From contig UWSO01000004.1 of assembly GCA_900538385.1 (NCBI GenBank), positions 1 to 64,000 of the forward strand: 64,000 bases of DNA, in the 5' to 3' direction. The notes beneath the pieces were generated by a model that ran no database searches, had not been told where the DNA came from, and worked only from the letters and a program-made list of their open reading frames with translations. Below, in pieces: positions 59,731-64,000 of the stretch; the stretch's first letter is position 1, and every line of letters begins with the position of its first letter. This DNA is from an uncultured Porphyromonas sp. (GTDB lineage: Bacteria; Bacteroidota; Bacteroidia; Bacteroidales; Porphyromonadaceae). Position numbers and translations under genes: made by a program.

Positions 59731-62700
59731 ATGAAACGATATAGATACATCACCCTCTCCCTCCTTCTCCTCCTTCTGTCGATCTCTGCGCTCTCCGCGC
59801 AGAAGACATCCCAACAAGGCTCAGATAAGGATGGGAACTTCCATTTTGAAGTGACGACGACCCCCTCTTATTGTCAGAATGAGGGTACGATGGAGGTTAA
59901 GCTACTTACACCATTTTGGGGAGCTCCGCTAGCTCTCTCTCAGATAGAGAGGGTGGAGTACGAGGTCAAGGATGGGGAAGGTCATAGTTACACTCAGGGT
60001 TACAAGCCAGCGCCAGCTCCTACAGAGGCACTTCTGATCGAGCAACTACCAGGGCGCGAGGACTACAGTATCTCTATTAGACTGATAGCTAAAGAAGGAA
60101 TAGGCAAGTCTGACGTTGAGACCTTCCTCCGCTGGAATGCAAAGGTTGAGAACAAGTATGTAGCGCTGGAGGTGACCCAGGAGAAGTTTGATGCCTATAG
60201 GTTGCCTTGTAGACCGTACGGTAGCTTTCATATCGTAGCGCGAGGGGGTACGGAGAGACCTCCCGTCTTGAATATTAAGACCCCCAGTGCTCTTACGGCT
60301 AAGAAGATGCAACCCACTAAGCGGGAGGTCAAGGGTGACACAACCCTCTACCACTTTGAGTATAGCGGGGCACTACCACAAGGCACTTACGAATATACTT
60401 TAGAGAGTGACTGTCGAGAGACTACTGCCAAGTCGTTCACCGTATATGGTCCTACGACCAATCTGCCTACGGTGCCATCGGATCTCAAGATCCCCTTCGG
60501 CATCGACATCATGAGTGGTGAGGGTTGCGCTAGTAGCATCAGTGCGTTTGGAGCCAGCTTCGATAAGGATAAGCCAGAGCTACGTGAGCTCTTTAAGGAG
60601 ATCAATAAGGGCTACCAAGGAGATGCGGAGAGACTTTTTCCTGAGTATGCAGACTCTTTCCCCTCTACCTTTATCAAAAACTACGAGGTAGCTGTCGTCA
60701 CTCAGCAAGAGTATGCAAAGCTCCAGCAGGGTACGCTAGACGCCAGCACGCTCCTCTGGAGTAGTCAAACGGGATCTCTCACGAAGGTCGACGCCAATGA
60801 CTCGGAGAGTGGTGGTGTCAGCATCTCTTATAGACTGCCTCAGTCGATGTCTCTACAAGAGCTTCGTACGCAGCAGGCACTCCCAGCTGCCGTGCTGATA
60901 CGTGTCAAGAGACCCAACGAAGGGTGCAACGACTATATCACCATACCCATTACTGTGGACTTGGACTTTCACAAGAATCGCTTTGAGATCCTTGAGACAG
61001 AAGACGCCTCTGACTGCTCCATAGGTCAGATTATATGGTTCCAAGGGTGGAACTTCTGTACGCTACGCTTTAAGTACTACGAGCTACCAGACGGTTCTGA
61101 CAAGCCCGACCCATCGGCTACGCCTATCCACACTTCAGATGATTTTGGTCCAGCAGTCTCTACTTCGATAGACAAGCGATACACTTTTGAGGGATATGAC
61201 CCGACGAAGCGCTACTACGTCGAGATAGAGGGCACGGATCTCTATGGCAATCCCATCATACCCAAGCCTAGCCTCATCCTAGCCCCCACAAACAAAAAGC
61301 CTATAAAGAATCGTCTCTACGACTTCTCTAGCATCTACGCCCACCTGCCTCAGCCGATGCTGGATAGAATAAAGCTTGGTAGTCTTACCGCTTATTTAAG
61401 TCCAGGTTATCACACTTATCTTTTTTCCTTTTACGGGAAGTCTCTCAATGCTATGGCTGGCATGGAAATCACGCTTGTCGAGGCTCCCGAAGGGTATGAA
61501 GAGTATCGCCGTACGTGTGAGAGCTACTACTTCAATACGCCCAATCCTACGGATGCTGAAAATCCTTATGGTGGTGGTATGATAGGGCTGGGAGAGAAGA
61601 TCAAAATGTCCAACACCTTTACAGGTCCTGGGGGGACTGGCACCCCTGAATACTTTTTCCCATTTAGGTTTATCTATAAGGTAGGCAAAAACGGAGAGCG
61701 CATAGTCTATCCTTACAAAGACAACTATTCTAAACCCTCTCCGCTTAAAGACATTCTTACTAAGGATCCAGAGAAGGATGCTTATTTGGAGAAGCATCCT
61801 ATGCCTCGTGGCATCTACCGTCTCAAGTTTGAGCATCCTTGTCAGCCGGGAGAGTCCTTCTATATAGATCTAGATATGAGTGAGCCAGACTTCAAGCCCG
61901 AGCTTACGGAACTCATTAAGCCGGTGGTGGATCGAACCTCTTGTGATGAGGTGCGTGTCTACCCCTTTGCTGATGGTCGCCTAGACTATGCTATAAATAA
62001 GGAGGGTAAGCCTCGCAATATTATCTTTTATGTTACGCTTGCTGGAGGTCAAAAGAAGTGGCTCTACTTTTACCCCAAGGATCGTGATGGCAATCCGATA
62101 GATCATACTAAGTTCTATATTCCTGTCAAAAGTGTAGATCTCCCGCTCACACTGAATCTTCGCTACGTCTATCCAAAGCCTCGCTGGCAGTGGATAAAGT
62201 GGGATAAGCCGACGTCTACTTCAGTCAACCCCATTGGGGTCAATCAGTTTGTCAAGGGAGAGCTGGAGGGAGGAAATGTAGGTGATGGATATTACAAATT
62301 ACCTCTTGATGGGTACAATCCAAACAATGACCAAGACGATTGGGGTGAGGATGGCTTTTCGTGGTCTTCTTGGTCTGCAGAGTCGTTTGTCCCTTGGATT
62401 TCAGTTGATGTGCCTATAGATACAAAAGATCTGCCCCCCTCGTACGCACGTCCTACTTACGTAGGGTATCGCTGCTCCAAGGAGATGGGCTATATGGAGT
62501 TTAAGCTGATCAATATCCCGAACAAGGTCGGTACCGTGGTACTCAAAGATGGAGATAAGGTCATCATGAGCTCAAAGATTGAGGAGTTGCCCGAAGACCT
62601 GATGGTTCGCTGGGATCTTACTGCCGAGTTGGGTAGTGAACTCAAGAATGAGTACAGGCTGGAGATTATAACCAGTCTATGTGGTGAAGCAAATATGCAG

Positions 62701-64000
62701 ACGGAGAAGTTTACCGTCAAGCTCGAGAACCTCTCTGAGGGTATTTCGGTGACCGTCTCTCCGCAGGGAGCTCACTGCCCTGGCGATGTGGTGACCCTGA
62801 CGGCGACAAATCTAGGTGTGCCGGATGGTGCGTACAAGTGGACCTTTGACAATGGAGACACTGACTTTGGACGTACTATCCGTCGCAAGGTGTCCGCTCC
62901 CCGTGTAGTCAACGGTAAGGCGCAGTATAACACCTACACGCTAACCGTCACAGGGACTAAGTGTGGTACTGCTACGAGTAAGGGTGTCATCCCCGTCTCG
63001 CCAGACGAACTCTGGTGGATGCCTCGTCCAACCTCCGCAGAAGGACACGGCACGCTACCTGAAGGACCAATTGGAGCGAACGAAACATACAATGCGCTCG
63101 TAGTGCCACAACAGGGAAATGATCCCACAGATCCTAGCGACAAGAGAGCTGGTTCAGAGCACTACGACTGGAATAACCCCGATAACTGGTCATTCCTCTA
63201 TAATGGCGAGTTTTATCCAGCGAATGCTGTGCCAAGTAGCTGCACCAATGTGCATATAGTGAATATGGCGTACTTCAAGCTAGAGAATGAATTTGGTCAG
63301 CCGATTTGTCCACAGCCAGACCTCGATAAGACGGTTACCTTTCGTGACTTGTACGGAGAGCCGACCTGTATTGATATCACTTTCCACTCGGGAGGGTTTA
63401 TCTATAACCTCTCCCAGCTCAACTATCGACGGGCTATGATACGCTACAACTTTGGCGTTGCGAAGGGTACAGAGTACGAGAGTGACAAGCATATTTATAC
63501 TTTAAAATCCTTCGATACCGATGAGTGGCTTCATGGGCGTAAAGAGCTTAATCTAATAGCGGCTCCGCTCTACGATATCTACGCTGGAGATTACAGCTTC
63601 AGTGCCTCTCCCTACACCTATCAGCTTGGCTTACGAGTCTTGCCTGGTATCGAGGCGAATGATGTGTATGATATGGCTGAGTTTGACGCTAGTGCTTTCA
63701 ACGACCCCTCACCACTACAGTCTATCTCGATGGCGAGCAATAATAATAGTATCGCTCTGATCGTGGCTCCCGATGATAAGGGCTTCAACCGCAAGGGTAG
63801 CTCAGTCCCTATCATCAAGCAGCGCCATGGTATCTTGGAGCTACCATACTTCGACAGACCAGATATAGCCCAGTCCTTCTACCATCAGACATACGATGCG
63901 AGCAAGGGGCAGAGTCGCTTCCAATATTTCGACGGCAAGGCTCAGCGCTTCCGTGGTTACTACTCGTATGCTCAGCGTAGCAAGATGGCTTACCGCTTTA
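59731..64000 (+). CDS. Very large exported protein of the fimbrial cluster (partial, runs off window)
   Basis: I translated this frame line by line: it is open from ATG 59731 to the last base, at least 1,423 codons. A signal peptide (MKRYRYITLSLLLLLL ... LSAQ) is present; there is no lipobox. The first 1,000 residues are beta-rich with scattered Cys and no repeat that I recognise. About residues 1005-1085 look PKD-like (VSPQGAHCPGDVVTLTATN, YKWTFDNGDTDFG). At about 1146 there is a WNNPDNWS motif, common ahead of T9SS cargo beta-helix regions. By position it could be the Mfa5-type accessory adhesin or an independent T9SS cargo; the missing end decides. Confidence 0.75.
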   Translation, partial: MKRYRYITLSLLLLLLSISALSAQKTSQQGSDKDGNFHFEVTTTPSYCQNEGTMEVKLLTPFWGAPLALSQIERVEYEVKDGEGHSYTQGYKPAPAPTEALLIEQLPGREDYSISIRLIAKEGIGKSDVETFLRWNAKVENKYVALEVTQEKFDAYRLPCRPYGSFHIVARGGTERPPVLNIKTPSALTAKKMQPTKREVKGDTTLYHFEYSGALPQGTYEYTLESDCRETTAKSFTVYGPTTNLPTVPSDLKIPFGIDIMSGEGCASSISAFGASFDKDKPELRELFKEINKGYQGDAERLFPEYADSFPSTFIKNYEVAVVTQQEYAKLQQGTLDASTLLWSSQTGSLTKVDANDSESGGVSISYRLPQSMSLQELRTQQALPAAVLIRVKRPNEGCNDYITIPITVDLDFHKNRFEILETEDASDCSIGQIIWFQGWNFCTLRFKYYELPDGSDKPDPSATPIHTSDDFGPAVSTSIDKRYTFEGYDPTKRYYVEIEGTDLYGNPIIPKPSLILAPTNKKPIKNRLYDFSSIYAHLPQPMLDRIKLGSLTAYLSPGYHTYLFSFYGKSLNAMAGMEITLVEAPEGYEEYRRTCESYYFNTPNPTDAENPYGGGMIGLGEKIKMSNTFTGPGGTGTPEYFFPFRFIYKVGKNGERIVYPYKDNYSKPSPLKDILTKDPEKDAYLEKHPMPRGIYRLKFEHPCQPGESFYIDLDMSEPDFKPELTELIKPVVDRTSCDEVRVYPFADGRLDYAINKEGKPRNIIFYVTLAGGQKKWLYFYPKDRDGNPIDHTKFYIPVKSVDLPLTLNLRYVYPKPRWQWIKWDKPTSTSVNPIGVNQFVKGELEGGNVGDGYYKLPLDGYNPNNDQDDWGEDGFSWSSWSAESFVPWISVDVPIDTKDLPPSYARPTYVGYRCSKEMGYMEFKLINIPNKVGTVVLKDGDKVIMSSKIEELPEDLMVRWDLTAELGSELKNEYRLEIITSLCGEANMQTEKFTVKLENLSEGISVTVSPQGAHCPGDVVTLTATNLGVPDGAYKWTFDNGDTDFGRTIRRKVSAPRVVNGKAQYNTYTLTVTGTKCGTATSKGVIPVSPDELWWMPRPTSAEGHGTLPEGPIGANETYNALVVPQQGNDPTDPSDKRAGSEHYDWNNPDNWSFLYNGEFYPANAVPSSCTNVHIVNMAYFKLENEFGQPICPQPDLDKTVTFRDLYGEPTCIDITFHSGGFIYNLSQLNYRRAMIRYNFGVAKGTEYESDKHIYTLKSFDTDEWLHGRKELNLIAAPLYDIYAGDYSFSASPYTYQLGLRVLPGIEANDVYDMAEFDASAFNDPSPLQSISMASNNNSIALIVAPDDKGFNRKGSSVPIIKQRHGILELPYFDRPDIAQSFYHQTYDASKGQSRFQYFDGKAQRFRGYYSYAQRSKMAYRF

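Overview
The window looks like chromosome from a Porphyromonas-type member of the Bacteroidota. Direct signs are repeated promoters of the TTG-N19/20-TAnnTTTG type, a fused LpxC-FabZ, a fused SecDF, a PorT-family type IX secretion system (T9SS) barrel, many exported proteins with T9SS-style C-termini, a DPP11-type S46 dipeptidyl-peptidase, DUF4230, DUF2027 and DUF4831 proteins, and an Mfa1-like fimbrial cluster. GC content looks close to 50-55 %. That fits the P. asaccharolytica/P. uenonis side of the genus better than P. gingivalis, but the species is an inference.

Layout. 1-253: edge of an ISAon1-like transposase ORF (minus strand). 407-1370: ribosomal protein L25 with leader and terminator. 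1589-8651: a tight seven-gene operon for UMP and lipid A synthesis (pyrF, lpxD, lpxC-fabZ, lpxA), NAD(P)HX repair (nnr) and two DUF4230 proteins. 9135-12043: lipoprotein serpin and a three-module lipoprotein. 12185-15662: porT divergent from upp and an RlhA-like U32 protein. 16082-20508: three exported proteins. 20739-26090: slyD-like isomerase, aroC, and the convergent bioB-bioA-hemG operon. 26228-29416: DUF4831 lipoprotein and a large peptide transporter. 29898-31829: exported protein. 32244-32813: zinc-free L31 and initiator tRNA. 32949-34201: a two-gene STAS-like/GHKL ATPase module with AT-richer sequence. 34407-39482: DUF2027/Smr, CYTH, DPP11, MIP18-family and lpxH operon (minus). 39887-46690: BspA-type LRR, plant-type LRR and a serine endopeptidase. 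46727-48138: two-subunit fumarase. 48186-51272: LRR protein with an internal duplication. 51537-54734: tRNA-Gly and secDF. 55513-64000: fimbrial cluster, cut by the window end in a gene of more than 1,420 codons.

How the parts fit. The cell-envelope theme is strong: lipid A synthesis (lpxD/C/A/H), Sec export (SecDF), outer-membrane secretion (PorT), and about ten exported surface or lipoproteins that would use those routes. DPP11 and the endopeptidase suit a peptide-fermenting lifestyle, as does the POT transporter.

Most notable non-coding structure: (1) a composite intergenic repeat with 16-bp boxes, TTTGATTCTTCCGAAG, phased at exactly 21 bp inside a longer dyad. There are four copies, plus a distant relative with a 22-bp period, and every copy lies about 125-240 bp upstream of a gene for an exported protein. 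(2) An 11-G tract between the -33 and -7 promoter elements of the fimbrillin gene, a classic layout for phase variation. (3) A second repeat family whose near-identical 99-bp copies flank the fimbrillin gene as direct repeats. (4) A repeated, unrecognised module of about 130 residues shared by two lipoproteins.
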